In this document: positions 1-11,154 of the stretch, in pieces
How the letters are laid out: every line of letters begins with the position of its first letter
How positions within the stretch are numbered: the stretch's first letter is position 1
Source of the DNA: Eimeria necatrix
Taxonomy: Eukaryota > Apicomplexa > Conoidasida > Eucoccidiorida > Eimeriidae
Direction: 5' to 3'
Length of the DNA stretch: 13,486 bases
Assembly (NCBI RefSeq): GCF_000499385.1
Contig: NW_013651822.1
Span: 1 to 13,486 of the forward strand
Notes under the pieces: model-generated
Seen by the model: only the letters and a program-made list of their open reading frames with translations
What the model was told of the DNA's origin: nothing
The model's database searches: none
Program-made: the position numbers and the translations under genes

Positions 1-2831
1 CAAATAAGGCCGTTAGCAGCTAGCGTGCATCTTGCGCGATAGAGCGATGGGCGTTCACACCTGTGTGTGCATCGTGAGGTTCAGCTAATGCTGACGTGCA
101 CTCCTGTGCATAACGTACATCCTTGAGACCCAGTACTAGCGTGGAGACGTCACTACTTGGCATGCCGATTGGTACAAGACAAAACCAAAACGCTCGCAGC
201 CAAGGTTAGTTGAAAGGTGCTTGTGGCTAGGTGGTTTTACAAGTAGAAGGAACGACCGCCACTAGACGATTTCTGCAGGTAGGAAAACGATACGTCAAGC
301 AGCTCACCCAGGTCGTTTACACACCACACAAGGCCTCAGAGACGTTGTAGGCGGCATTTCCATGAAACCGCAAAACTTTACTATGCACTAGGAGAGCTTC
401 ATGTCCCAACAGGATTGCACCAAACAAAGTAGTCACTCATACAGGAAAGGATTCGTAGCACTAGAGCACCTCCCCGCATCACTTCAGAGCACTCATTCAC
501 GCCCAGTGCGGCATCGTGCTGCCCGAAGTTGCTTTTACTGATGCGAACGACTATCATAGCATTATGTGCGACCTACCGTCTTGTGGTCCACCAGAGTCAG
601 CACTACTATTGATAGCGCCAGAGAGCAGTGTATTTGGGTTAGATGGACAGTTTGGAATGAACTGAAGTGCGATTCTTTGTGGAGGCTGAGTCGTTATTTC
701 AAACAGCCACTGTACTGAAGGAATCGTGCAATGCTGCCTCACTGTTGTTTCACACACCAGTTGTTTTGGATATAAGTTCAAGTCATGCGCTACGTGTGGG
801 TCTGAGCCCATGAGAAATCTTTGTTCCCTGTGTGTCGCCTTCGTGGCGATGAAACGCTTGGTTTAACAGATATAAATAAAAGAATATCACCAGCGGAGGA
901 GATAACGCAACAGCGGCACACTCAGCAGTTTAGAAAAAATCTTTCAGTGGCGAGGACTGATAGTTAAACGCAAAACAGGATTCTGGAGTCTCACATACTG
1001 ACGTAATAAACTTGCTGAATTCAATAAACATATGTTGGTGCGACTGTATCGAATGGTGCTTGGTCTCCACTTCATCAGCGCTGCGAATCACTTGTAGCTT
1101 CATTCTTGGTTTCATGTGCTAAGCGCACGACCTGCCAGTAAGGAGAAAAGCCGTCCATGTACCGGTGCAGTACGTCTCAATTCGTAGCGTTGCTTCCTAA
1201 ATGAAAAACATACTGGAATACGGAGGTTTTCTGGTCGACAGCAAAGCAAGGTTTATGCCTCGAATACTCATCGCATTACAAATCAGCAATGTGTATCGAA
1301 CAAAGCTTACATCCTGGCAAAATCGTTGTCTAATAAGCGAGCTAAGTGACCTCCTAATACCTTGAAAGATGACTAAGGCCCTGCAACAAGAAGCCAAACC
1401 ATTGCTGCCCACGCTTGAAGAAGGATAGATAATCTGAATTAGCCAAGCAATACACTGGGCTCTCTAAAGGGAGATAGAGTGCTATGAAGTCTTCAAATGT
1501 CATTCTTTGCTTCACCATTACATATATTAGTTCGTAGATACGCCAAAATTAAACTCATTGCATAGCTACTTCGCGAACCAGACACATGCTATGCTGGGGC
1601 CTTTCAGGCGAATACAAGCTTCTATCACGGTTTGGTTGTTGTTATAACGCAACAGTACACAGTAACGAGCGCGCTACAAATATTCGTGCAGGTGGGCGAT
1701 TCACACTTGGCCACTGGCCGGTTAGCTTCTCTGTTCTGTGCAGCTCACAAGCTAGTTAGGCATCGAACCAGTCAGTCATTTCTGCTGCTGAATACGCGAA
1801 GAATTGTGGACTTGAAAGAGCATAAATTCAAGTATTGCTCGTGTTGTGCATTCCAATCCCCTATATGTGGAAACACTAAGCAGCCTGCCAAGAGTGGCAC
1901 GTATTGATCTAATTTCTCAAAAGCTGGGCGAAAGCCAGTCGCATCCTTTGATACTTCTGTACTTCCTACGCATGCCGGCAAGCTTCTCATGCCAAAATGA
2001 AGCGTCTGCTAGCCTGTGATACAGATTTTATTGTAAGATACAGATCCCCTAGCTATTAAACTACACATTAAGACTCCATTATTAAGGCGTGAAATGGTCT
2101 TCGTTCAGCTTACGTTCTAGCGAATGCAATCTGTAGCCAGCCGCATTCATTTGCCGTTCAAGCTGTGTGACAGACCATTTAGTCTGGAGAGAAAACATTT
2201 TGTGTCAGAGTAAACAGGATTCACTTCTGTTACAGGCAGCGCGTGGATTGAGTGCCTAGCAGTGCTGTAGGGACATACGCGCTGCGTTTATCGAAGACGA
2301 ATTATCATGTTGACTGCACGACTTCGCTTCACGTAGTGCAAGTGGATCCCTGTTCTTTAGTAAAATAGAGCCTTCGTACTTTCTGCCGGAGAGTAAAGGC
2401 TGCGTTTCGTTCGCGTAAATTTCGAAGGCAGTGGATATGCCGGCAGCTAATGCAGTAGCATCCACAATTACAGCTCTTCACTGTCATAGCTCGAAATTTC
2501 GCATCAGCAATATTTAAGTGTCTTGCTCGAATGCTTGTAGACAAATTGTATTTTCGCGAAATCTCTACAGCGCAAAGCTATCCATTCGTTGTATTCGGCT
2601 TGTGTTTAGCGCGAAGCATACCAGCTGCATAGTCAAACACGTAACTCACTGTTTACAATTTTTTGCGTAAAGGAAAAATAATATATGTTGTGTCCAAATC
2701 GCTTATTAATATGTCCAATACATACATTCTGACGATTGTGTCTTATCCACGTTCACAACATAGTCCATAGAAGAACAAGCTGGGTCAAAGAAAGCAAACT
2801 CCCTGCAATGCGTAGCCTCACGAGCACCAAT

Positions 2832-2839
2832 TGCATGCA
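2832..2839. promoter_or_regulatory. TGCATGCA motif, possible AP2-type site
   Basis: This is a perfect 8-base palindrome containing TGCATGC on both strands. An exact 8-mer is expected about 0.2 times in 13.5 kb, yet this one occurs twice (here and at 13375-13382), with a closely related 12-base version at 3163-3174. The regulatory meaning depends on the host being a coccidian, which is unproven. Confidence 0.25.
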
Positions 2840-3000
2840 GTTGTGACATTGCAAACAAGATGTCGACGACCAACAGAGCATTCACACTGCATCGCAATTC
2901 CAGCCGTCACAAGGAAAATATACATTCTCTCCAGTCAAGCGCTGCGCATCAGGACATACGCTCTGGGCGACAAGTGTCAAATACGTTGCAAGTCGAAGAT

Positions 3001-3600
3001 GAACGGGAGTCTTGGGCTCGTCCGCCGAATCATGATGGCTTGTAACCCTTTTCGCTCACATGTGTTTTGGAAGTAGGTGCAGCGTGCCTTGGCCAGCAAA
3101 AGTACGGTAAAACAATGCAGTACTAGGACAACTAAACGGACGCTTAATTTGCACGTCGCGCTAGCATGCATGCTCAGCGGCAAGTGTATCTGCAGGCACA
3201 TCGATTGTTCTTCGTGCAGGATACAAATACTTCGAAATGCAGTGTTCTATGCTTTTACACTTTAGTGCGGAGGTCTGTGGTCCTTTTCGCCTGCGCCCTG
3301 TCCTAATTCTTCTGCCTAGAAATTTTAAGTTTTTTTACACGTTTGCGACAGTTGGAAAAACTATACCACTCCAAAAGGCACTCATAAACGGCAAATTGAG
3401 CGGCCGCCTGCACTCAACAACCCTCAACAGTTTGCTAATATCAATGGATGGTCGGGAGTGTGCCTCGGTCGGGTTGCATTCGATATAGAGTTTCACTCTG
3501 ATATTGTGCGCATTTTGCTTTGCCGCTTTGCTTAAATTGGGTGGTCTCTCAAACGCGACCGTGCAGATGATAATCAGTGGTACTTTTTCTCGTTGCAGCC
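3001..3600. other. TGCA-rich segment containing a TGCATGC palindrome
   Basis: TGCA occurs 11 times in this 600-base stretch (at 3078, 3116, 3150, 3167, 3191, 3215, 3238, 3409, 3475, 3562 and 3594), against about 2.3 expected for a random tetramer. The cluster includes the 12-base perfect palindrome AGCATGCATGCT at 3163-3174, which holds TGCATGC on both strands. TGCATGC is a known upstream motif in coccidian apicomplexans and is bound by AP2-family factors. If the host is a coccidian this could be a promoter region. That reading is inference, because neither the organism nor a flanking gene is certain. Confidence 0.4.
3163..3174. promoter_or_regulatory. AGCATGCATGCT palindrome with overlapping TGCATGC sites
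   Basis: A 12-base perfect palindrome carries TGCATGC at 3167-3173 and its reverse complement at 3164-3170. About three perfect 12-base palindromes are expected by chance in a window of this size, so the symmetry alone is not remarkable. The interest is the motif content and the surrounding TGCA excess. Confidence 0.25.
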
Positions 3601-3980
3601 AGAGCTAAAGTGCTACGAAATAGATGAGAGAACTTCCTAAGTTTAGTTTCTACGTGTACGTAGCATGCGTAAAATGATAAGCGAATTTTGCAAAACTAGT
3701 TCTGTATACTATATAGTGCGCATGTTGCCGTGTAATGACACACGAATTCAGGTGTGCCATGTGAAAAACGGAGACAAGAGCCTTAGAAGCTTCAAATTGT
3801 TCAGCACGCAGACCCGAACACTCAGTTCTGTCAAGTTGCTGCATTGGTAGCATAAGACATGAGAAACAGATATGCGCCAGCGAAACCTTAGTTCCCTTTA
3901 GCGCGCTTGATCGATTAAGCGATAATGGGATAGTGCGAAACTACTTCTGGATAAAAGGGTGCAGAGATGTGCACATCTAG

Positions 3981-4283
3981 CAATTCACGACCTTTCTGGC
4001 GGCGGACGACGATGAGATTGTTTTGTTTACGCAACGAAAAACACTGTCGAGGCCTTCTGCAGAAACGACATCCAAGAACGCACTTCCTACGCATGAGAAC
4101 CATTGCACGGAGGCAATGAAAAATGCACAAGAACCGATCTCGCAGTTGCTAGATGCACTGCGCAGGATCTATGCCAAGCTTGTGCAGTGCCAGGAACGGG
4201 CAACAGAGAAGCGCTTAGCAATTGACTCTGGGGAAACTTGCTTTTTAGAGGAAGAGCACCACTATATCTCCGGAAGCGACTAG
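3981..4283 (+). CDS. Possible coding exon, product unknown (about 100 codons)
   Basis: An open frame begins directly after an AG (CATCTAG, ending at 3980) and runs to a TAG at 4281-4283. Base use by codon position looks coding. In the 100 codons, G is at position 1 in about 31, at position 2 in about 12 and at position 3 in about 33; A is at position 2 in about 37, and T at position 1 in only about 19. The product would be hydrophilic, with an acidic patch (ADDDE) near residue 8, a helix-like stretch around residues 53-80 rich in L, A, R, K, E and Q, and an acidic C-terminal segment (FLEEE). There is no signal peptide, membrane segment or known motif. It has no convincing ATG, so if real it is an internal or last exon. 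The AG lacks a strong pyrimidine tract. I do not recognise the protein. A frame of this length is expected several times by chance here, so the periodicity is the only real support. Confidence 0.3.
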   Translation, partial: QFTTFLAADDDEIVLFTQRKTLSRPSAETTSKNALPTHENHCTEAMKNAQEPISQLLDALRRIYAKLVQCQERATEKRLAIDSGETCFLEEEHHYISGSD

Positions 4284-4653
4284 TGTGCGCGAAGAGTAGG
4301 GAGATGCCTAACAGCAACCAGACATGAAAGAAATCACGTTTACGCACTAAATTCCAGAGTAATGAGCTGGCGCTTCATACAAAATCGAAACAGTGCCTTA
4401 CATTTGCAACGATGTTCCAAGCACTAAAAGGTGTGAACGGAAAAAGTAATTACTGAGATATCAAAAGTCAGCATCTATCCACAAATAATTATTGTATTTG
4501 TGAGCATTAGAATGGCCGCATAAGCAAAAGATTTCCGTGATCTGCAGCACTTGGAACCAGCAACTGCAAAGGCACTTTTGTTGGAAAGAGGGCGGGGACA
4601 TAAACACACAATGAAATTATATCTCAAGATAAACAGGATGGTCCAAACTCTAA
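4284..4653 (+). other. Stretch between coding-like blocks, splice-like signals
   Basis: Frame 3 of the preceding block stays open for about 45 codons after its TAG, then meets TAA and TGA close together near 4420 and a TAA at 4521-4523. A good acceptor (CTGCAG, ending at 4547) is followed by an open frame to a TGA at 4755-4757. A consensus donor, GTAAGT, sits at 4760-4765. An exon 4548-4759 would therefore have good borders, but it holds an in-frame stop in frame 3 (4755) and another in frame 1 (TAA at 4651). It could only be a UTR or non-coding exon, or the donor is accidental. The product of 4548-4754 would be basic and hydrophilic, and nothing in it is recognisable. Confidence 0.25.
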
Positions 4654-5028
4654 AAGAACCAGGAAACGTCCCTGACAAAAGCAACGCATCTGATAACGTG
4701 CAACATTGGAGCTCACACAGAGATCACCGAAGTCCTGAGGTCATGCAGCCGATTTGAAAGTAAGTGGAAACGCGCCGCTGTTACTTCATGCCGATCAGCT
4801 TATGTATTCGCTGCGCGGAGGCTGTATATTGCCTCTGTAGCAAAACAGCACAATTATTCAAAAACGCATAGTGCACATGCCAGATAACATTCCAAGCTTG
4901 ATGTTGACGTCTGCCTGGTATTCATTGAAAAAGGGTCCAGAGAGCTTCGTGCTCAATTGGATTTGTTTAAGCTAAATAAAGCCGCCCAAGCTGGTAGCGT
5001 TCAGCGGTGGTTGCTGTCATTAAAGTAA
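4654..5028 (+). CDS. Possible coding remnant with one internal TAA
   Basis: Frame 1 is open from after a TAA at 4651-4653 to a TAA at 5026-5028, about 124 codons, broken only by TAA at 4885-4887. The second part (4888-5025) has coding-like periodicity, with 15 of 46 codons starting with G. It would give a charged, Leu-rich, helix-like product including IEKGSRELRAQ and LDLFKLNKAAQ. No domain is recognised. One internal stop in about 124 codons is not statistically unusual across six frames, so this rests on composition and on lying beside similar blocks. It could be part of an exon with the TAA removed by splicing, a pseudogene, or chance. I found no phase-consistent intron removing the TAA. 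Confidence 0.2.
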
Positions 5029-5273
5029 AGCTGGAAATCAGGCAAAACGCAATACAACGTTGTTACTATATAATAGCGGGTGATCTTGGACCTGCTGCCG
5101 AGATCTTCTTTACTCCATTAGGTCACGAACTGCAGTCAATTACTGGACATAGCTTTGGAGGAAGAACAAATGTCCGTCTCGGATATCAACAAATACGCCA
5201 AGCTCTGCGTTTGGAAGGTATTCAGCCTAAATATACATTTTCCTGTAAGACAGCCAATTCGACAGAACTATAA
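4998..5273 (+). CDS. Possible coding block following a frame change (about 91 codons)
   Basis: Frame 3 opens after a TAG at 4995-4997 and closes with a TAA at 5271-5273. It overlaps the end of the frame-1 block above, as expected if a small insertion or deletion moved the frame near 5000-5025. Codon positions look coding: G is at position 1 in about 27 of 91 codons, at position 2 in about 18, and T at position 1 in only about 16. The product would be mixed, with a Gly-rich middle (GHSFGGRTN) followed by a basic stretch (RQALRLEG). It matches no family I know. No intron longer than about 20 bases can join the two frames, so a broken gene is more likely than splicing, if it is coding at all. 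Confidence 0.22.
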   Translation, partial: RSAVVAVIKVKLEIRQNAIQRCYYIIAGDLGPAAEIFFTPLGHELQSITGHSFGGRTNVRLGYQQIRQALRLEGIQPKYTFSCKTANSTEL

Positions 5274-8200
5274 TGTGTTGCTAAGGCAACCAGTATATGG
5301 CGTGAGGCACTTAATCACTCAAGCATGATGGCGCAGGCTTTTGCGCAATTGTGGTAAAGTGAGAAGGCTGCTCGTGCTTTTCACTATGCTTGATTGCTTA
5401 CTTGATATGTAACGCGCTTTCGCATTCCAAAGCTCCATGCCCGATCAAGAAACACGGTGAACCTAGAATCAGCTGAGCAACAAAACACGCAATTGTACAT
5501 GCAGGACGTGTTCAGGGAGACTATAAGTGGTTTTTCTGAGACCTGTTTAAACCTTGTTTTCGGCTTTGCATTCAGAGAAAAGAAGTTGCGGTCTTTTTTT
5601 GACAGGGAGGCAATTAGGGAACCTCCATGAATCAACCACATTAACCACAAACTAAATTGCAACATCTCAAGGGCAACGCCTATTCAAGCGCCGCCTAGGC
5701 GCCGGCTGAGCAATAAGTCACGTTGAAACTAAATAGTCAGAACTGGAAAGGCAATTCCCTCCAAAACGCCTCTTTTTTGTTTCTCAGACTGCCTTTAATG
5801 ATTTTCAAGTGCCCGAGGCACAATGGCTTGAGTACCGCGCGGTATTGTCAAGAAGTGCACTCAAATCGGAAGCCCATGAGTGAATGCAGCCTCGCTTCCT
5901 GTCAGTATGTGTTCATGATAAACATGTGACTTTGTGAAGGCGCAGGGATGCCTAACCGATTAAATTGTCAGTAGGGAACAAGATCGATACACCAATGAAC
6001 GCTATGTTTGCAATCTTTGTACATGGCCTCCGTTCGAAAGCGCTATGAAAGGAATTCAGTAGCAGCCACAGAAGATTGCATATTTAAATGTTTTTAAAAT
6101 GCTTGGCTGCATCGCGAAGTGACTGGAAGATACGCACCAGACCTTTTAGACGCCTACATCGTGTTCTGGTCGTGCCTTGATGCATACTGGTGGGACTGAG
6201 AATTTTAAGTCAACTTCCGCGGAGATACCTCAATGCCTCTTAAAGTTACAAAAAGAAGACCTACCCGCTAGTTATTGTAAGCCATCTCATACGCATGTAT
6301 ATTTTGCAAGTTAGTCAAGTAGAGAACCCTTGAACTGTTATTCCGCATATTCGTTCAGATTTGACACACATGGGTCAGAAGCACTTGCCTTCTAGATGCG
6401 CAGTATACAGCACCAAGCGAAGAGTGTGCATACTAATGAGCGTACAGAACTGTCTTTTTGTTTTTGGCTACAAAGAGTCAGTCAACTGGGAGTTGAATAA
6501 AGGAGCGCGTACGTTGACGATTTTTGCAGGAAAGCGAAATCGCTTCAGCACAGTAAAAAAGCGCCAGTGTAAGAGGGGGCAAACGGGAGCAGTCGCAAAT
6601 AAAATGCCTAGAATAGGATCGTCTGCGTGTTAGGCGCACTTTCTACTTGACGCAAGTGTTAGAAAGGTAGAAGAAGCCGTGCGCTAGGAGGCTGCTCCTT
6701 TGGATTGTGGCTTAGAGAGCACAGTAAAACAACCGAAATCGAAATAAGAGGGGTGTATCTCGCTTTTCTTGTTAATGATTCAGCCACGTATTTGAGAAAA
6801 TTTAGATTATTTTACAGTTGGCACCCCTCACATAAATATGTGGATGGCCTGCTTCTATGCAGAATGTGATAAAGTATGTGATACATCATAGAAGCGTCGG
6901 AACGCCAACCGTCAATGGATTAGTTTCGACAGTGCTTCAGGCTAGCTGACGGCAACGATACTCTTTTCTGCAGACTTTCTCCAAACAAGTGTCAGGGCAT
7001 CGTGAGCTAAATCATGATCCTCATAAGCACAGTTTGCGATGTGGATGAAGATATAATATGGGCAAAGCATCGCACGTTTCCTAAGTGCAGCAGTGGTGGC
7101 AGAGTGCTTTACGAAGGTAGACAACCGAGTGGAGTAGATTGACTACGAATGGGCTAAATAACCTGCTTTTACGGAATACTAGTGTTTTTGTCATGATTCA
7201 CAGGTCTCACTCTCTTATAGTGCACTAACAGCCTAAACGCTCCTCGTATCATGGGACCAACGCTTTGTATTTGCTGCAGCATATAGGATATATCAACAGT
7301 TGCGAGGCAACCAGGCCCGTTTGATAAATCGTCGTGCAGCATTGCAGGCTTTGGGCCACACTGAATACCTTCCGTATAGGCATAAGCGCTGCCACAATTA
7401 ATAAATGGACTGCGGATGCTTGTTTAAATCTGTCTTCCTTTTCAAGTCAAGTTCCCAGAGATCAGAGGAACCTAAGTAGCTGCTGCAATAGTTACCCGCC
7501 ACCTGCACGTTGCTAAGCACGCGTTAGCTGAGGGAAAGCTGCTGGTTAGAGGTGGGATGCAGTCCACGCGTCATTATCAAAACGCAAGAACTCAGTGTTT
7601 GTTCAGAAACGCACATGCTGGTGGGGTTGCTTCGCTGCTGCTGCGCACTACCTTGAGCTACGTGGCTTTTAACGTATTGCATTTCTGCACTTCACCATTT
7701 GAAAGTTGCTGTTGCGATCATTATGAATGACCATGGCTGCGCTTGCTGGCCTGCCTGTACGATTAGGGCGGTCAGTTTTCTAACAGACCTCACTATTCCG
7801 TTCAATTTCGCGGCCTCTTGCACAAATGTGCATAAACACCCGATGTTGAGATCAGAGTATGAAAACCGCGTAATGATACTTTGCATGTGAAAATGTTGCG
7901 TACCTGGCAGTGAGAAAGATCAGCGACCGGTTGTATGATTGCGTGTCGCTTCTATCCAAGAGTTTATTTCATACTGCAAAAAACTCATGAACTATAAAAG
8001 CTACTCTATGCAGTTTACTTGGCTTGACAATCAAGGTCCGGAACGCTACTACAGCAGGCACAGCGCGGGTGCTGGCTGTAGGCGCCTTGATAGCAACGGT
8101 TACTGGACAATTTGTGTGTCACGCGCACTTTCTGCACATTGCGAAGGCCAAAGTACGGTCGTGTTTTAAAGTGAAAACAAGCAATGCAGCTGGTTTCAAG

Positions 8201-10417
8201 AAGGCATCAGCGCAGTAAAGAATAATATGAAAACTGGGAGGCACGCCCAACAAAAATGTAATCCATCCATGCATTGTCATAGAGCACAGGCTCTTCCAAG
8301 CATTAGCCGTTGGCAAGGACGAACTTTCTAAATATGCAGCAACATTGGAAACGTTTCAACAACTACAACCTTCCAGAAGGCCACCAAGACAACAATGTCC
8401 ACAGTGACTCAAAGTAATTCGTGTTCCGACGCTCGGCAGTCTGGAATCCGTAGCTTCTTCAAGCCTTCGCGTACGCGTCGCCACACTGTACACGAGAAAC
8501 ATTGCCGTACGTCAAAGCAGGCTTGATATTTCGCGATCGTAAAACGTGAAGGTGATTATGCCGGGGTATTCCGTGCCATTCGTAGATGGCGCACGTCGAA
8601 ACCGGAATTTGCGCTCGAAAATAAATTGTTCACTCCCATACCGATTGCTTGCTCATGTGATCCATAGGGCTCACTTCCTGACACAACAGTAATGACGTGC
8701 CACGTATGCAAAGCAGCGGCTTCTGCACTGAGGAAATGTGTTTAAAGCCCCATGGAGTCTGCATAGCCATGCTTTATCCCATACTGTGCCCTTCTGCATA
8801 TTCTTCGTAGCCGAGATCTGCTTGGGAGGGCCAAGCTAGCTGCAGCCATATCATGTAGGTGGACTAATGCACTTCAACAACATTTTAATATAGCAGCAAA
8901 GGCACAGATTCATGGCTTGCTACGCGACCAACAGGACGCACGAGCTAGTGAGAGCAACAAAACAGAGGCCGTATGTAGCTGTCTTACACCCTACAGTACA
9001 TGCAGTACAATTAGCATGCTTTTGTCGCCTGTAAATGCATTCATATGCTAAATCAGAAGACGCAGACGCTTCCCAAAGTGTCGAATCATGCTTTCCCATG
9101 AAGTTCACGTCTTCGTCAGATTAATTTTGGAGAGCCAGTGCACCAGGATTACTGTTCAAAGCACCAACCAGTCGAGAGGCCGATGCAGAAGAGCTTTGGA
9201 ATACGAAGAATGAGCATGTGGTGTACAGACAATTGACCGCTGCGTAATACGACCCACTTTCTGCTCTTTGTGAAGCTGAATTAGTTAGGTCTATATGCGC
9301 CGACCACGGAAAGTTATTCGTTGGCAAATGCAAGCTTATTTCTCTTTGATTAGTGTTTGCGAGCAAGGCGCGGAAGACGCACTTCCTAGAGTGGACGACC
9401 TCCAAAATAGTGAGAATAACACCATCAGCATCTAAGAGCTAATTAATATAATTAAAAGCTTGCAGTTCATTTTTTTGGAATCTTCAATTATGAGCTCACC
9501 CGAACGCTAAACGAACAAGAGCTGCTCAGATTTATTCCACGCTTGTGAAATGCTCTAGCAGCAATCGAGAGACGAATTTCAAACCTTCAACTGTTTTCAA
9601 ACCATGCTTCACTACAAAAAGAGGTTGACACAAGTGCGTTTTCCCGCAATTACAGACTATTCTGATGTGTGGGGCCTATGACCTCAATAAATATGCTTTT
9701 TAGAGTTAGTGCGCTCATCTACAGCAACGGCATCCACGCCCGCAAAGACGGTGTGTCTGTTAATTATTTTCCATGTGCTTTGATCACATGAATCTCACTA
9801 TCTGCTCAGACACAAAAACAGCATACGTATCACTTGCTGTCTCCCCAGTGTCAACCTGCCTTTCCGCATGGTAATTCTTCTTCAGTCCACGTGAGGACGC
9901 CTTCATAAAGGCTTGGTGTCTCAAACGCGCAAATCTACAGCTAAGGCCGCTAAAGAGCTATATGAGACAGGAGCAAGCTGTGTATTTCCTTTCCTTTGTT
10001 TCGAGGCACAAAATGTCTACGAATATACACTTGTCACCGAACTTTTGCATTCTGATAAATTCCTTTCTTAGGTCATTCTGTTAACCATTACGAAGGTTCA
10101 GAATGTTCGCATACGTGTACGATTGAATAATCGCTGAACTCCGCCCACTTTCAATTCCTTTATTTCTTCCGAAAACATATTGATATTTTGAAATTACAAA
10201 CGATAAATAAAACATATGATGCCGACGAAGCACAAAAGTAGAACCACAAGAAGGCAATGTTAGATACACACGACGAAAAGTGAACAAACGGCAAGCAAAA
10301 GTATTCTAGCCTGAATCATACAACGATATCAGCTGTTTGCTTCACCAAATTGAAGCGTTTCAAACTCATAAAATGTCATTTTTTTGTAGAACGCACCATC
10401 TGATGGAGACACTCTAG
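5274..10417. other. About 5.1 kb with no supportable gene
   Basis: The longest frames here are a 94-codon minus-strand frame (9121-9405), a 93-codon minus-strand frame (5384-5665) and a 90-codon plus-strand frame (6361-6633, basic, no motif). All are of a size expected by chance, and none has recognisable domains, a phase-consistent splice context or strong base periodicity. The plus-strand 6361-6633 frame had G at position 1 in only about 22 of 90 codons. I saw no tandem repeat array, no terminal inverted repeats, and no tRNA with matched A and B boxes. AT-rich patches occur, for example around 9440-9480. The region could be intergenic or intronic. Confidence 0.6.
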
Positions 10418-10795
10418 CCAACAAAAGGAGTGTGCCTCGCCCTGGGTGCATTTTGGCACGCTGTAAAGGTCTCCAAAAGATGTGGCTTACTGCAGAGAGT
10501 TGACCACAGCATTAGCGGTGCTCCGCTTTGTTCTACAAATAGGCGCATTATCCAATTCGTTCTATCGGACAGCAACCAGATGCTATTCATGCAACAAACA
10601 CAACCTGGCAAATGTTGTTTGCTGTTGGCAACTGCGCAGTTAGCGCTGTACTTAGCGGCAAACTCAAGCCCAAACGTCAGAGAGAAAAGTCTATTTTGCA
10701 GCACATTTTTGAGTTTATCTATGCTGGCTTCTTTTTGTATGTTCACACATGAGAGGAAAGTGTTTCTTTGGGGAATCGTTCTTGATGCTTGTTGA
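10418..10795 (+). CDS. Weak candidate open frame, antisense strand also open
   Basis: Frame 2 opens after a TAG at 10415-10417, which is also part of an acceptor-like CTCTAG, and closes with TGA at 10793-10795 (125 codons). The product would be Cys- and Leu-rich, with a hydrophobic stretch around residues 65-80 and another around residues 95-110, but no clear membrane protein signature. G use is 29 of 121 codons at position 1 and about 28 at position 2, so there is no coding periodicity. A 149-codon frame lies on the opposite strand over 10414-10863. At most one of the two can be coding, and chance explains both. A phase-0 intron 10760-10912 (GTGTTT donor, CTTGCTGCAG acceptor) would remove the TGA and a TAA near 10889 and continue frame 2 to 11107. 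The donor is weak. Confidence 0.12.
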   Translation, partial: PTKGVCLALGAFWHAVKVSKRCGLLQRVDHSISGAPLCSTNRRIIQFVLSDSNQMLFMQQTQPGKCCLLLATAQLALYLAANSSPNVREKSLFCSTFLSLSMLASFCMFTHERKVFLWGIVLDAC

Positions 10796-11154
10796 GGCAC
10801 ACTTTCTGTACTCAGCCAACACAAGCCATCAAATGATCTCCAGAAACGTGTCCGAGTGAACAAACGCTCTTTCCTTTATCACGGCGGATAAGCGCATACT
10901 CACTTGCTGCAGTACGGTGTTGCCTGCACAAGTGTAGTGTGCAAGAGGAAGGCAACAAAAGTACTTTCTCGTGCTATGCATCACACCTCATCGCCAAAAT
11001 CCGTTTATCTGCACCGTGTCAAAACCTTCTTGCGCACCTTTCCATTCATGAGTTACATATCCACTGAGTGCATAGATGTTCTCAGCCAAGCACTCAGATT
11101 ACTATGCTAATTTTCTTCAGCCTGTGGGACACCTGTGGCGCACCAGCTTAACAG

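Larger units (their letters stand above)
1..3980. other. No supportable gene; non-coding or intronic DNA
   Basis: Reading both strands, I see no recognisable protein domain, RNA gene, long repeat or transposon end here. The longest + strand open frame runs from 1566 to a TGA at 1905-1907 (113 codons). It begins just after a TAG and a possible splice acceptor (CATAG). Its ATG-less, Cys-containing product matches nothing I know, and G is only modestly higher at codon position 1 (22 of 91 codons counted) than at position 2 (17 of 91), so I do not call it a gene. The first few hundred bases are richer in G+C (33/60 in line 1) than later parts. TGCA is locally abundant (see the 3001-3600 entry). 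Promoters, UTRs or long introns could lie here without being visible by eye. Confidence 0.6.

Noticed and set aside
1961..1974. 14-base direct repeat ACTTCCTACGCATG, second copy at 4082-4095, with a shorter related copy near 9377
   Set aside because: About 0.3 exact 14-base repeats are expected by chance in 13.5 kb; the flanks do not match, so no repeat family is supported.
3965..3978. 14-base perfect palindrome AGATGTGCACATCT beside the possible acceptor at 3980
   Set aside because: About 0.8 such palindromes are expected by chance in a window this long, and there is no second copy or associated element.
5384..5665. 93-codon minus-strand open frame with a hydrophobic N-terminal stretch that could mimic a signal peptide
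   Set aside because: The length is unremarkable, and no downstream exon or recognised domain follows.
5688..5705. GC-rich imperfect palindrome around GCCTAGGC
   Set aside because: The perfect core is only about 10 bases; it is isolated and not part of a longer inverted repeat.
6361..6633. 90-codon plus-strand basic open frame
   Set aside because: It starts at TTG without support, has no excess of G at first codon positions, and the Lys/Arg content follows A-rich DNA.
9121..9405. 94-codon minus-strand open frame, Ser-rich product
   Set aside because: Its length is expected by chance several times in this window; no domain or splice support was seen.
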